Source of the DNA: a bacterium
GTDB lineage: Bacteria; UBP14; UBA6098; JAFGQG01
DNA: 63,753 nucleotides
Assembly: GCA_016930435.1 (NCBI GenBank)
Contig: JAFGGQ010000010.1
Span: 1-63,753 of the forward strand
Direction of reading: 5' to 3'
Each line of letters opens with the position of its first letter. Position 1 is the first letter of the stretch. Of the stretch, positions 44,001-52,821 are shown one piece after another. A model generated the notes under the pieces. That model ran no database searches and was not told the DNA's origin. It was given only the letters and a program-made list of their open reading frames with translations. The position numbers were made by a program, and so were the translations under genes.

Positions 44001-47000
44001 TATCCACCATGACATTGAGCAGTATATCGTCCAGGTATTCTTCATGGTAGAAACGGGAGTAAACCCTGAATTCTACGGTGAGGTATTTTTCCTGTGTGTT
44101 GTACTGATGCAGGACATCATATACGGCTGCAGGCAGAATCTGGCAGCTTTCCCTGGGGTTATCGATGACATAATGGAAGGCGGAAACCGCTGAAGCGGGA
44201 ATCTCGGTCCATTCTTCATCGTGCCAGTAGAGATACCAGACCACACTATCGGTGATAGCGATGTCATAGTTGAAGCTGGAGATATCATAATTTCTGGGAT
44301 CGATAGTATCGCAAGCCCAGACACAGAGTTCGCCGCTTCTACCGGTTATCACCAGGCGATCGTCATAAGGCGGTGAAGCCCAAGGGTCGGTGTGAGCCCT
44401 ATCGGAGCTATCTACCGCAGGCCAGCAGATGTCAGGATAGTAGTAATTGGTTTCGATACGGAACGGGAAGTCGCGGGTAGTCATAATGTTGGCGGCATTG
44501 TCGTCGAAGCCGGACACCCTTAGGGTAGCCACTCCGTCCATCACTCCATCGCCAGCAATTATCATATAACCGATCCATTCCCGGTCGGTATTCCAACCGT
44601 TATCCAGGAACATGGCTTCAGCTTCTTCACTGACGGAGCCCATTTCTCCAAGGCCCTCATCGGGGAACATTCTTGGGGCCATAATTCCGTGGTCATAGTT
44701 AACATATTGATCCGATAAAGGATAGAATCCCGCATGGGTCTCGATAGGTATTACCGGGAACCAGTGGGTCCAGCCTTCGGGCCGGAAACGAACGATATAT
44801 CCGTAGGAGGCATCAGCAGCCCGCATATCCATATTATCGTCAAACCAGAGTCTAACGTAAATGGTGCAGACATCGCCGAAGTTGTATATACCTATTAAGG
44901 AATCCTGTTGAGCGTGGCCCGGATCCCAAGGCAGCCAGCAGTAGCGAGGATCCCAGTCGGTAAATTCATCGACTACCACACAACTGGGTTCTATGGTCAT
45001 CCCACCAAGAGAATCGTAGGTGGTATCGTAGGTACATTCCTCATACTGATAGGTGCTGAAGGCGAGGCCCTTAACTTCAGGCAGGCCGTTATCCAGGATC
45101 ATCTGGGGGGAATACAGATAGCATTGATTACCCAGACGGTCTTGAATAATTGCCTCGGCATGAATGGTATCGGCGATGAAGATAGTATCTTCTTCGAGGG
45201 TATTCAGGACGGCAGTTGTGCCTTCAACTGAATATTCCAGGCCGGTGTACATTGTGATGGGCCCAACGGCGTGATGACGGCCAGGGATCTCTTCAGGAGC
45301 GCAGTTGTAGATGGAAAGATGCTCGTTGGTGTAGAGATAATAGGTGCCGTAGTTGTAGGTCAGCATGAGTTCGGCATTTGCCCAGGTACCCATTTCATAA
45401 ACCAGCCAGTCGGAACCCTGGACCACTGAGGGCAGCGGCCATACGGTGTTCCAACCCATAGGAGTAGTCGTATTGCCGGAGCAACCCACGTCCGCATCCC
45501 TGATATTCTCCAGCCTTACTCTCACGGCATTGTTGTCAGCATGTCTCTCGATGCAGTTAACCTCTTCATAGCCGTAGAGTCCTTCCAGAGTGGCAAACCT
45601 TCCGGTAGGAGGCAGCATATCAATGATGTAGTCCCATCTGAACTCTTTATATGTAGTATAAGGAGTATTGAACTGATTGGGGGTTTTTACATGAATACCC
45701 AGAGTAACTACCAGGCTGTCACGGTGCTGATAACCAATAATGGTATCTATGACCATGGTTTCGCCGATCCAGGTAGTATCGTAATCCCTGTAGGAATCCA
45801 GCCACTGATGCATCTGATCCAAAGGCCCAATGCGGAAGTAGCCGTAGTCATAGCAGCGGTATCTATCGGGGTAGTATTCCAGGAAGCATGGGGAACAGTG
45901 GCAATTGTAATAATCGGTGTAATCCCAGACCAGGTCGCCCATCGCATCCCACAGTTCGAGGTTCACGAAAGGAGCTCTTTCGGTCAGGGTATCATGGAAG
46001 GTATCTTCTACGCATTCCAGGATGAAGCTGTCCACGCAGGTTACCATGGCGACCCACATGAAATTGAGGTCTTTGGCAAACTTATCCACATAATCATCCC
46101 TTGAGTGGATCATCGAGATCCCCTCTAATTCGGGATAAGGAAGAGCATAGATGTAATCGTACATACCATGCAGATCCTGAGGATAGCCATAAGGCCTTGC
46201 CATAGCCCAGTCTGTATAGGCTTCATCATTGAACCAATCCACGGACTGTATATAGGTTTCACCCTGAATCTGGATAGTATCCACATAGACAAGAGCCCAG
46301 TTGGGGTTTACATAGTCCATATAAATATGTCTCCAGTAGTCGTAGCAGGATGAATCCCAGTGGAGGAGTGAATCGGGTCCGATAAAGTAATTATGAATAT
46401 CCCTACGCCAGCTTGTGGTAGGCGTATTGGCATAAGTATCGTTCAGGTGATACCATCGATAGCCATAACCGAATGGGTCTTCAGTAGCAGGGTACCAAGG
46501 CACATTAACCCCGTCGCCAGCCCAGATTTCGACCTGCACCACATCTCCGGGTTGGAAGAAATGGCATTCGGTATTCATGCTATCCCAGCAGTTCAGGCTC
46601 AGTCTGGCTTCCCTGGTGGGATCCAGTCCTAATGGTCCGCCATAATCAAGGGTAGCATAACGGTATTGTTCTCTGTCAACGTGCTCTCCCAGCATCCAGC
46701 TGCCGTAAGTAACATTAGTCCAGCAGATAGTATCGGGAACGGCATTGTAGGGATTACCGCCATGGAGGCTATCCAGGAAGATCAGCCGGATATCCGCGGC
46801 TTCAACCCCAGCTACCCATTCGTCGCACCAGATAGCTCCGACCCTATCGCTGATATCCTTGAGGTCGAAATACCATGGGTCACAGCATGGGCCACCGGGT
46901 TGAGCGTCGATCAGGACAGGGGCATGTATATCGATGAAGAAACTCCAACGTGCCACCTGTCTTTGAATGGGATAGAGAAAATCGGGATCGCGGGTATCGA

Positions 47001-49929
47001 TAGCGTGGTTACGGCCGGGAACGAAAACGTCCACCAGCCAGCTTTCGTCTTCACATTCGATCTCGAAATTATCGGGGTGGCAATCGTTGTAAGCGTTATC
47101 CCAAACATAAACGGTAACGCAGATCTTATCACCAGCCCGGAATCTCATGTTGGAGGGGAATCTTCGATACGGATCGAAGGTTACCCTGACGCCCCATTCT
47201 CCTTCAACCTTTTCCAGATCCATCCAGTCATCGCCGGGTCCGGTCCAGATAAAGTTACGGCCTTCCCATGGCCGAGAGGGGTAATCAATATAGCTGGGAT
47301 GCCAGGTGCCATCACAACCCCGAACCTTGATATTCATAACCAGCCGGTCATCGGGATCGCTGCCGGTATAAACACCAGCTACGCAGTTATAAAGGTTAGC
47401 AAAATTGCTGTCCACATTAGGGCAATCCAACTGGTCGTAGATATCCACGGTGATAACCTGGAAGGAATCGCTTGAGACCCATTGTCTGGGCGGATAGAAT
47501 GTAGTATCCGGAGCAGTAGGGCCCTTCAGGTCGATTCTAACGATACCCAGGGTATCCGGGCTGTACTGGGTATAGCCGGGACAGGCCAGGGGGCCGGATT
47601 CCAGGGTAACGTGGTTATCGCGGTCATTGTCGGTTCCATAGTTAGGATCCATACCACCGGTTGCGCACCAGGAATCGGAGGGTACCAAATCGGCACGAGG
47701 GGGTAATACTCCATAATATGATTCGTCGGATTGACCGTAATCAGGATCGTCAAATAATGAAGTCAATATTACATAAACTACATCACCGGATTGTAGTTCC
47801 CAGTCGGAACCGAAATCCGGATCATAGAGGAAGAGCTCTTCGAAGTTGACCCACATGGTTGAGCGGTAGTAACATTCACCGTAGCATTCATCGATATAAA
47901 CGCCGCCGGTGATGATATCGTCCTCATCGACGTAGAGAGTTCTGGAGAAAGTAGATTCACAGCAGGCATAGATATCGAACTGCACTATGAAATCGCGTTT
48001 GTTTATACCGGCACCGTCAACGTGTCCGGTGTAGTATAGTCCATGATTTGTGCGGTCGTGAACGCGGTCGTAATCATCATAGACTTCGATTTCAAGGGTA
48101 GGCAGCGAATCAGCGAGCCAGCGGTAATAAACCAGCTCTCTTTCGATGGTCTCACTACGACGGTTGATACCGGAGAATTCTTCGGTGTCGTTGTCATGGC
48201 CATCGGCTTCGGGGCATATCAATTCGGCATTGGGGCCGGAGAGGTCAACACGGAACTGCCAGGTAGTATCTGCATACCATCCCTCTAAAGTGGAATAAGA
48301 GGACCAGGGCCAGTCGGCGTGAGTAGTCCGGTTCCAGGTATTAATGGTCACCCGAACATTAGCGCCATCGATAAAGCAGTTGAGGAAATCATCAGAATCG
48401 CCAGCCATCTGCATTCCGTTTTCAATCACGAAGGAGTCTGTGCAGCAGTGTTCCAGGTTTGTGCAACCTAATGGATAAACCATACATTCCGGCCATGTTC
48501 CCCAACCTACCGGTTCAGTCCAGTTAGTGGGGGAATTCCAGTATCGGTATTTCCATTCCCATCCTGCACTGGGACCGCTGTTGAATTGATCGTAAGGAAG
48601 GGTTGGTTTATTCCGGAAGTATATCCTGGTTTGCAGCCAGGGGTCGTGATATTCAGGGAAGAGAGGGGGGTTAATATATTCAATAATAACCATAACTGAT
48701 TCCACGCAGGTCTGCACATCTCTGATTTTGAAGGAGATGGGCTGAGTGGAGTCAGCGGTAAAGATCATGTCATCGGGGTCATCTTGACAATCGGTATAAG
48801 GACCGTTGGAGAGTACCACGTTTCTGGGATAAAGTTCCCTGATCTGGGGCTTTAATTTATCCCAACCGATAATTTCTTCGGAGCGTGCCCACCGGCCCCT
48901 GTCGGGATCAGAACCCCAGCCAGGTAGGGTGGTATCGGGAATGTCAAAGTTTCGAAGAATGTAGCAGTCGGTATGGGCATCGGCCATAGAAACGGGAGCC
49001 ACTTCAGCGGGGTTAATTTTATAGACAATAAGGTGTTCTTTGGCAACGATGTTAACGTAAAATGTATCCAGGTTGGACATACCTTCGATAACGTATCCAT
49101 CGGTCATACAAGGGACATTAAACCAAAAGTTGTCTCCGATGTCGATCCGCGAGTGGCAACCTTCCGCTCTCAGGATCATCCAGTATCTCAGGAAGGGTAA
49201 TCCATAAGAGGGAATATCCAGCATGTCGCGGTCCATAAGATAACTTTCGAACAGTATGGTAGCCTGCCACCATTTCCATGTGGGATAAGGGTTCGGAATT
49301 CCAACGGGGGCAGAAACTTCGTACCACTGATCGTCTGCATAGATAGTTGTGCAAATTTCGGTTGCGGGATTGCAGAGGGTTACCATATCACGATAAGCTT
49401 CGGGATGGTCACGAAGGTCAATATCGTCAAAAGTATTGACATTGGAGCCAGCAGCCATTCCCTGCTCTTCGTAAAACTGTAGGCCCATCATGGTATGAAT
49501 GTCCGGACCACCCACGTAAGCGGAATCAGGATACCGAGCCTGGGCCCGGGCACGAGATATCGGAAGCAAGTCGTGGTTAGGATCGAAATCCGGGCTACCG
49601 TAAAGGGTTACAGTAACACCGATCCAGTAGTTATCAGAAGCTGTAGAAAGCAGGTCGAATCTCATGAAAGCAGCATCCGAATCGAGTGGGTTAAAATCGT
49701 CAGTGGGGTCCACATACCGGAGATACCTGGAGCTACGAGGAGCACCCCAGGAATCAACTCTGGAGTAATCCGTTGTGTACCAGCCAGGGATTTCATCTCC
49801 GTACACGGACGGGGAATAGGGAGGCATTAGGTTGAAGGTGTTTGCGTACTGCCAAGTAGCAAACGCACTTGTACCCATTAATACCAGACAAGCCAGAATC
49901 AGCATGGATACAATCGTTTTCTTTCCCAT
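41014..49929 (-). CDS. Very large secreted protein (~2971 aa) with many Ig-like domains and a sorting domain
   Basis: Signal peptide MGKKTIVSMLILACLVLMG, cut near SAFA-TWQY. Most of the length is a chain of beta-rich Ig-like segments marked by strands such as VDLSGPNAEL, IDLKGPTAPDTTF, FIDIHAPVL and LLDTYDPYYV, very rich in Asp, Tyr, Trp and Cys. Near the C-terminus are two GWN strands (CPGWNFISLP and VAGWNLVGSL), then a sorting domain with NHPNPFNATTTI. The shared TDG/DIR module is absent. The start is ambiguous: 49929 (ATG, GAAAGGAG) opens the signal peptide directly. An in-frame TTG at 50010 has an even better AAGGAGG site and would add 27 residues. A structural surface or S-layer-like role is a guess. 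Strong promoters and terminator suggest high expression. Confidence 0.88.
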   Translation of the reverse strand: MGKKTIVSMLILACLVLMGTSAFATWQYANTFNLMPPYSPSVYGDEIPGWYTTDYSRVDSWGAPRSSRYLRYVDPTDDFNPLDSDAAFMRFDLLSTASDNYWIGVTVTLYGSPDFDPNHDLLPISRARAQARYPDSAYVGGPDIHTMMGLQFYEEQGMAAGSNVNTFDDIDLRDHPEAYRDMVTLCNPATEICTTIYADDQWYEVSAPVGIPNPYPTWKWWQATILFESYLMDRDMLDIPSYGLPFLRYWMILRAEGCHSRIDIGDNFWFNVPCMTDGYVIEGMSNLDTFYVNIVAKEHLIVYKINPAEVAPVSMADAHTDCYILRNFDIPDTTLPGWGSDPDRGRWARSEEIIGWDKLKPQIRELYPRNVVLSNGPYTDCQDDPDDMIFTADSTQPISFKIRDVQTCVESVMVIIEYINPPLFPEYHDPWLQTRIYFRNKPTLPYDQFNSGPSAGWEWKYRYWNSPTNWTEPVGWGTWPECMVYPLGCTNLEHCCTDSFVIENGMQMAGDSDDFLNCFIDGANVRVTINTWNRTTHADWPWSSYSTLEGWYADTTWQFRVDLSGPNAELICPEADGHDNDTEEFSGINRRSETIERELVYYRWLADSLPTLEIEVYDDYDRVHDRTNHGLYYTGHVDGAGINKRDFIVQFDIYACCESTFSRTLYVDEDDIITGGVYIDECYGECYYRSTMWVNFEELFLYDPDFGSDWELQSGDVVYVILTSLFDDPDYGQSDESYYGVLPPRADLVPSDSWCATGGMDPNYGTDNDRDNHVTLESGPLACPGYTQYSPDTLGIVRIDLKGPTAPDTTFYPPRQWVSSDSFQVITVDIYDQLDCPNVDSNFANLYNCVAGVYTGSDPDDRLVMNIKVRGCDGTWHPSYIDYPSRPWEGRNFIWTGPGDDWMDLEKVEGEWGVRVTFDPYRRFPSNMRFRAGDKICVTVYVWDNAYNDCHPDNFEIECEDESWLVDVFVPGRNHAIDTRDPDFLYPIQRQVARWSFFIDIHAPVLIDAQPGGPCCDPWYFDLKDISDRVGAIWCDEWVAGVEAADIRLIFLDSLHGGNPYNAVPDTICWTNVTYGSWMLGEHVDREQYRYATLDYGGPLGLDPTREARLSLNCWDSMNTECHFFQPGDVVQVEIWAGDGVNVPWYPATEDPFGYGYRWYHLNDTYANTPTTSWRRDIHNYFIGPDSLLHWDSSCYDYWRHIYMDYVNPNWALVYVDTIQIQGETYIQSVDWFNDEAYTDWAMARPYGYPQDLHGMYDYIYALPYPELEGISMIHSRDDYVDKFAKDLNFMWVAMVTCVDSFILECVEDTFHDTLTERAPFVNLELWDAMGDLVWDYTDYYNCHCSPCFLEYYPDRYRCYDYGYFRIGPLDQMHQWLDSYRDYDTTWIGETMVIDTIIGYQHRDSLVVTLGIHVKTPNQFNTPYTTYKEFRWDYIIDMLPPTGRFATLEGLYGYEEVNCIERHADNNAVRVRLENIRDADVGCSGNTTTPMGWNTVWPLPSVVQGSDWLVYEMGTWANAELMLTYNYGTYYLYTNEHLSIYNCAPEEIPGRHHAVGPITMYTGLEYSVEGTTAVLNTLEEDTIFIADTIHAEAIIQDRLGNQCYLYSPQMILDNGLPEVKGLAFSTYQYEECTYDTTYDSLGGMTIEPSCVVVDEFTDWDPRYCWLPWDPGHAQQDSLIGIYNFGDVCTIYVRLWFDDNMDMRAADASYGYIVRFRPEGWTHWFPVIPIETHAGFYPLSDQYVNYDHGIMAPRMFPDEGLGEMGSVSEEAEAMFLDNGWNTDREWIGYMIIAGDGVMDGVATLRVSGFDDNAANIMTTRDFPFRIETNYYYPDICWPAVDSSDRAHTDPWASPPYDDRLVITGRSGELCVWACDTIDPRNYDISSFNYDIAITDSVVWYLYWHDEEWTEIPASAVSAFHYVIDNPRESCQILPAAVYDVLHQYNTQEKYLTVEFRVYSRFYHEEYLDDILLNVMVDNESPCGQVDFDTIAGGDIPPGIGLTIIPKSTDEVRIVLSGDGVSDVDYVLYYYLDLLTGDHYSIYPEGAHLSSGYCSYVPVGAYPSNPYYDPVNDVIIYDWDWTTNGLTPGLYSIKTRGYDLINNQYGECTSEGDCYMTDYETYYQTFSTVMESVLVPYEVLFARGDDFYDATLSTFGDLYPWDEDMCLPDWPGWVNGELDGIVDAFPYLERFPITTFSNPDYTSGPEDPLLHPYVETGGYPGDSLYVMFMDVGADSIRMIIEDEFGGNISGSNLRIELLFTPDDLVMNPCDEMYYYVYNWIVDDMDNRYDGPVRVTVTLYFWNEFYSEHTITNHVSYILLDTYDPYYVTALARTEVGDPLMDCRHDDLPDEKIWVTNADEIDINVYWHETVFDQEESSEGFVDYDPTGRNWSHLRLTIDGQPNPGFNTDDPNDALETRLWHSRVFDGTLPAMGAWIPPAFFDDISYIYTWTVANDVRGNGLTKIKVKGRDVAGNILDYDEAMSSISEGKWVLVDVTYPVVLDEELIYATEVSFSADAGAIYDNFIDAGFYDPVGGGYVYVDLDTNGVFVQRVWVNEDGSITPVVVGFTDGQTVHMTICDLAGNCIEANVVVAPHLTCCVYEFCPGWNFISLPRMLEDATIEANFPADVDIYSMDASGLFVGPLDRDTELDYRLGYVAFSPDYATVTVCGRCVEEWAIPIVAGWNLVGSLCEPIPFVTPDTDPAGIIEPDNVFWYDACIDAYIQVEELTPCAAHLVLAAAPGTLYVPARGRVVHTIMKSAAVKPLWNSPISIEGKGFAKDLTIGVGEGATEGYDRGADRISLPAMPDRPDVSLDQSLLHSVKAPDNVITWDLNVRGEFNLVANDLPEGYTFFLQRDDQRNDLSTPVAITSGTYKLVAVKAIIPDSYTLAQNHPNPFNATTTISFGLPEDANVTLEVYNVLGDKVVTLLNGEETAGFKTVMWNGRDAADNSVATGIYFYQLKTDKFSSIKKMILMK

Positions 49930-50092
49930 AACGCTACTCTCCTTTCGGTTATAGGTTTTATTTTTTCTCCACAAATTCTCGAGGAAACAAAAGAATCTAA
50001 CACTACCCAACTTAACCTCCTTGTAAGTTAAAACTTATATAATCAACCATTATTTCAATTCCGCGTTTAGATACCATTATTAATATAGCGTC

Positions 50093-50121
50093 AATATATT
50101 TATTACACTTATAGTTGTCAA
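50093..50121 (-). promoter_or_regulatory. Main promoter of the 2971 aa surface protein gene
   Basis: TTGACA (50116-50121), a 17 bp spacer and TATATT (50093-50098) on the minus strand, eleven of twelve bases matching consensus at ideal spacing. The leader to the ATG is about 155 nt. Confidence 0.65.
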
Positions 50122-50183
50122 GTGTTTTCTGACGCTGCGTAAAATTTCTAACATCAAAAAATTGCTAAATCAAATTTGAACCA

Positions 50184-50211
50184 AAATTAAATGCCACAGG
50201 TAAAATGTCAA
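50184..50211 (-). promoter_or_regulatory. Second, upstream promoter of the 2971 aa gene
   Basis: TTGACA (50206-50211), a 16 bp spacer and TAATTT (50184-50189) on the minus strand, just after the end of the Wzi-like gene. It would act in tandem with the promoter at 50093. The 292 bp gap between these genes holds nothing else that I recognise. Confidence 0.45.
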
Positions 50212-50221
50212 CAAAAAATTA

Positions 50222-51778
50222 TTAATATTCTAAAAAAAGATTATCGGATGTTGGCCAAAGCCTTTCAAATCTGAGGTTACAAACGATTTTCACCTCACCG
50301 GAAGTGTTCTTTTCAGAACCCTGGTGAAGGTAATTCCGGATGTCAAACCAGTCCAGACAAAGTGCGATGTCGAGCCCATTCCCAAACCATTTACGAATAT
50401 TTAATGAAAGTCTTTGGCTCGTTTCTACAGTGCCACTGGGAAAATCTTCCTTGTAGTGGTTTTCGGGTTGCAGCCATGGTTCGGACCAGGATTCTTCAAT
50501 AGAGCCCTCCCCCTTTCGGCAGACCTGGTAATTTAATTCCATAGGAAGAGTGGGGCTTATCCAGTATCTGCAAGCAACCCGATAGACCTCGACATCATTT
50601 CCCAAGGGGTAGCCCATGGGCTGGCCGGAGTAGGTCCAGCGGTTCCACACAAACCGCTGATTATAAGTCCAGTTGGACACCCTGTCATATTGTGCTTTCA
50701 GGGTCAAGGGACGGGAAAAAAGGGCGAGTCCGCTTTTCAGCCCTAACACCAGTCCATATTCGGTTGGCTCTTCGTCTTCGGGCGAGCTGCTCTCTATTTG
50801 AAAATCATCAATCATCAACTCTCCGTAGAACACAGTGCTCCGGTATTTTACACCCCAATCCAAACTGAGGATAGTATTGTCATTTGTATTGGCATTAAGC
50901 TGTTCGGCATGATACCAGAAGAGTGGCATTACATAAAGGGGCTCCAGTCCCCTTTGGGGCCCACCGTAAAGGACGAGTTCTGAAAGGCCGATGGAAAAAA
51001 GATTTTGGTAATCGAATCTGATCCGATGTCCGGCGATAAATCTCCGGGCTGAGCTTCCACCGTGTATCTCCGCTAATGAATCTGATAGCTGAATTTGATC
51101 CAGGAATCCGGTGAATGCCATGAACCGGAATTGTTTGGTTCCGGCCTCTGCGCTGATCAAGGGGAAAGGGTCGGACCAGGGATTCAGGGTCAGGCCGGAT
51201 GCCCAGCCCATATAATCCTTGCCGCATTTCAGCCGGAAATATGGGTTGAGGGTAGGTTGATAGACCATCATCACCTGTTGTGAACCTCCCGCAAAACCAT
51301 TCCATTTTTTACCCCGATATTCTGGTTCGTCATAAAGCTCCTGGTCAGCAAAATAACTGGTATAGAGGCTTAAACGCCGATCTTCCCAGCCAGTACCCAA
51401 CTTAACACTGCTATAGAGTTCCCGGGAATCCCGGTTTACCCAGCCCCTGCTCTTCAGTTCGGCTTCCACTCCAAAATGCCGCTGAGAAAAATGCGTATCA
51501 TCGATACCCAGATAATCAAGAATTTGGCTCCGGAAAAACGAGTACCTGGTGTCCTGATAATCCGTTGTAGCTTTAAGAATCTCACGCAATTCATTTTTAC
51601 TGAGGATGGTTTCACCCGGATAAAGACCCGAAGCATGAGGAGAAAGTGCAAATTCATCAAACAGGAGATAAAGAGGGTCTTCAGGTGAAAAAGGGATCCT
51701 TTCCCAGGAATGCAGATTACAATAAATGAATAGTATATATATATATATTATTAATATAAATCTTCTTCTATAAAGCAT
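50222..51778 (-). CDS. Wzi-family outer-membrane barrel, capsule assembly type
   Basis: A 518 aa protein with a very hydrophobic signal segment (residues 6-22) followed by a beta-barrel pattern of alternating residues and aromatic strand ends. Sequence resembles the Wzi/capsule-assembly family. Examples are KCGKDYMGWASG, the LSELVLYGGPQRGLEPLYV stretch, the WYHAEQLNANTNDN segment, and GELMIDDFQ. Wzi anchors capsular polysaccharide on the cell surface in Klebsiella and E. coli. It neighbours sugar-modifying genes, which supports that role. Its signal-peptide codons contain a (TA)7 run. I have not given a symbol because the family is broad. Confidence 0.8.
   Translation of the reverse strand: MLYRRRFILIIYIYILFIYCNLHSWERIPFSPEDPLYLLFDEFALSPHASGLYPGETILSKNELREILKATTDYQDTRYSFFRSQILDYLGIDDTHFSQRHFGVEAELKSRGWVNRDSRELYSSVKLGTGWEDRRLSLYTSYFADQELYDEPEYRGKKWNGFAGGSQQVMMVYQPTLNPYFRLKCGKDYMGWASGLTLNPWSDPFPLISAEAGTKQFRFMAFTGFLDQIQLSDSLAEIHGGSSARRFIAGHRIRFDYQNLFSIGLSELVLYGGPQRGLEPLYVMPLFWYHAEQLNANTNDNTILSLDWGVKYRSTVFYGELMIDDFQIESSSPEDEEPTEYGLVLGLKSGLALFSRPLTLKAQYDRVSNWTYNQRFVWNRWTYSGQPMGYPLGNDVEVYRVACRYWISPTLPMELNYQVCRKGEGSIEESWSEPWLQPENHYKEDFPSGTVETSQRLSLNIRKWFGNGLDIALCLDWFDIRNYLHQGSEKNTSGEVKIVCNLRFERLWPTSDNLFLEY
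51734..51748. repeat. (TA)7 dinucleotide run inside the Wzi-like gene
   Basis: Fifteen bases of alternating T and A lie at codons 11-15, coding for an Ile-Tyr repeat in the signal peptide. Loss or gain of one unit would shift the frame and stop the protein near its start. Confidence 0.85.
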
Positions 51779-51889
51779 TTTATTAGATAATTATTTTAAA
51801 AATCTTATTTGTAATTTAGTTATGTTACATTTAGAGCTAACCCATTTTTTTTTCAACCGGGAATAAAATTATACTTCTGCCGAAAAGAA

Positions 51890-52762
51890 TCAAGTTTTAT
51901 TTTGGGAAAATTGGCAATTACCCAAATATTCCTTCAATGCATCTGTCCAGGGACGATTATCGAATCCGGTTTTCTCTAATTTCCTGCAATTTAGGGCTTC
52001 CAGTGATGGGCGGGGGGCAAGAAGGTTCAAGTCATAACTATTTACAGGAATCAATTCATACCTGGACACCCTTAGGTTGTCGGCAATAACCTGCACCATT
52101 TCAGATCTGGAGACAACACCCTGGTTGGCAAAGTGATAAACGCCGTCAAGGGATCTGGAAAGCATATAATATACAGCTTTGGCCAGGTCTCGGGTGTAGG
52201 TGGGAGTGCCCCGGAGGTCTTTAGCAGCATATATAGGCAGCTTTTTTTCCAGCTTTTCTTTGATCTGCTGTACGAATTTTTTGTCCTTTTCATCCCCCCC
52301 AAAGAACCAGCACGATCTTACTATCAAATATGGGCTGTTCCGGAATACCGTCCGGAGGCAGAGTTCACCCTGGTATTTGCTGTGGCCATAAATATTTACT
52401 GGAGCCGGTTTTGCATCTTCAAAGTAAGGCTCCTTAGATTCCCCGTTAAAAATGCTCCCGGTACTCAAGTAAACCATAAACGCATTATTCTGTTTACAAA
52501 CCTGGCCCACATTAAGGGTTCCCTTAGCATTGACCAAAAGCGCTTCAGAGGGGTGTTCTTCACAGTAATCAACATCGGTCAGGGCAGCCAGATGAATAAC
52601 CACCCGGGGCTGGTATTTGTCAAACACATCCTGAATCCTCGTTTTATCGGTAACGTCCAGAATGTTTTCAGGAGGGGCTATCAGCTTAATGTCGGGCGGA
52701 CATTCTTTGATGAAGGCGGAGGCGGCCATTCCATTACTGCCAGTTAATAGAATTCTCTTCAT
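51890..52762 (-). CDS. rfbD: NAD(P)-dependent sugar reductase, RmlD (dTDP-4-dehydrorhamnose reductase) family
   Basis: It is 290 aa. An extended SDR with an N-terminal nucleotide loop LLTGSNGMAAS, in which the last Gly of GxxGxxG is Ala. The DVTD segment, HLAALTDVDYCEEHP, STGSIFNGE and the catalytic YGHSK (Tyr, Lys) match RmlD/RfbD, which makes dTDP-L-rhamnose. The other rml genes are not in the window, so another deoxysugar is possible. It belongs to the polysaccharide cluster, after the acetyltransferase gene. Confidence 0.8.
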   Translation of the reverse strand: MKRILLTGSNGMAASAFIKECPPDIKLIAPPENILDVTDKTRIQDVFDKYQPRVVIHLAALTDVDYCEEHPSEALLVNAKGTLNVGQVCKQNNAFMVYLSTGSIFNGESKEPYFEDAKPAPVNIYGHSKYQGELCLRTVFRNSPYLIVRSCWFFGGDEKDKKFVQQIKEKLEKKLPIYAAKDLRGTPTYTRDLAKAVYYMLSRSLDGVYHFANQGVVSRSEMVQVIADNLRVSRYELIPVNSYDLNLLAPRPSLEALNCRKLEKTGFDNRPWTDALKEYLGNCQFSQNKT

Positions 52763-52821
52763 TTAGAATTGAGTTTGAAAATTGGGTCGATGATCGGTTG
52801 TATCAATAGATGGGTAAATAA

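Noticed and set aside
43564-44193. 209-codon plus-strand frame inside the 2971 aa gene
   Set aside because: Same antisense effect; the minus-strand frame is continuous, has a signal peptide and a sorting domain.
46666-47475. 269-codon plus-strand frame inside the 2971 aa gene
   Set aside because: Codon bias of the real gene leaves long antisense frames across it. No signal, motif or ribosome site supports this one.
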